From contig JAICQI010000365.1 in NCBI GenBank assembly GCA_025937955.1, positions 1 to 6,249 on the forward strand: a stretch of 6,249 nucleotides of DNA, written 5' to 3'. The position numbers and the translations under genes are program-made. Position 1 is the first letter of the stretch. Each line of letters opens with the position of its first letter. Origin of the DNA: Pyrinomonadaceae bacterium. GTDB lineage: Bacteria; Acidobacteriota; Blastocatellia; Pyrinomonadales; Pyrinomonadaceae. Positions 6,166-6,249 of this stretch are shown here, one piece after another. Below the pieces are notes generated by a model that worked only from the letters and a program-made list of their open reading frames with translations, searched no databases and was not told the origin of the DNA.

Positions 6166-6249
6166 ATGACGGTAGACATCGCCCAAACCAGAACTGAAGT
6201 AGGGAATTACTTTGTTTCGAACTATCCGCCGTTCTCCCAGTGGAAGCCG
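6166..6249 (+). CDS. Start of a probable HemN-like (coproporphyrinogen III oxidase family) radical SAM protein, 3'-truncated
   Basis: The frame is open from ATG 6166 to the window end, showing 28 residues: MTVDIAQTRTEVGNYFVSNY followed by PPFSQWKP. The VGNYFVSNYPPFSxW block resembles the N-terminus of oxygen-independent coproporphyrinogen III oxidase-family proteins, which have a YPPFSxW-like segment before the radical SAM core. The diagnostic CxxxCxxC cluster motif would lie beyond the edge, so the assignment rests on this block and on memory of the family. No good Shine-Dalgarno precedes the ATG. It is divergent from the antiporter gene, with about 140 bp between the two start codons. If correct, it acts in heme biosynthesis or a related radical SAM reaction in the cytoplasm. 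Confidence 0.45.
   Translation, partial: MTVDIAQTRTEVGNYFVSNYPPFSQWKP

Noticed and set aside
1..6249. tRNA, rRNA, riboswitch or phage genes
   Set aside because: Nearly all the sequence is coding, and the intergenic gaps (6, 57, 57, 13 and about 140 bp) show no such structures.

Overview
This window comes from a bacterial chromosome and encodes mainly secreted, envelope and membrane proteins. The most likely source is an Acidobacteriota-like organism, perhaps near Blastocatellia. This is inferred from protein style: WPQWRGP-type PQQ-like propellers in tandem, a short secreted protein opening with PNFSGTWKLD after its signal peptide, and a CHX-type cation/proton antiporter. GC is moderate. No marker gene is present, so the placement is tentative.

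Positions 1-4062 (+ strand) hold three consecutive PQQ-like beta-propeller genes. The first is cut by the left edge. The second follows after 6 bp and is clearly its paralogue, with an Sec signal peptide. The third lies 57 bp further on, is more diverged, and looks like a lipoprotein with a Pro/Ser/Thr-rich linker. The gap between the second and third genes is almost entirely one nested inverted repeat made of six ATCCGT/ACGGAT-type units. It runs from the stop codon of one gene to the base before the start codon of the next.

Positions 4063-4119 separate convergent genes and contain a perfect 32-bp palindrome flanked by the same ACGGAT/ATCCGT words. Positions 4120-6025 (- strand) hold a two-gene unit: a CPA2/CHX-type antiporter, then a small exported FSGTWKLD protein whose ribosome binding site abuts the antiporter stop codon.

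Positions 6026-6165 are a divergent promoter region with degenerate 22-24 bp GC-rich repeats, a small dyad and weak promoter-like boxes. From 6166 to the right edge begins a + strand reading frame whose 28 visible residues (VGNYFVSNYPPFSQW) resemble the start of a HemN-like coproporphyrinogen III oxidase-family radical SAM protein.

The protein genes belong to recognisable families, although the substrates of the propellers and the small exported protein are unknown. I see no mobile element, CRISPR, phage or defence system. The least explained content is the ATCCG-based repeat and palindrome family, which appears in each of the three larger intergenic gaps.
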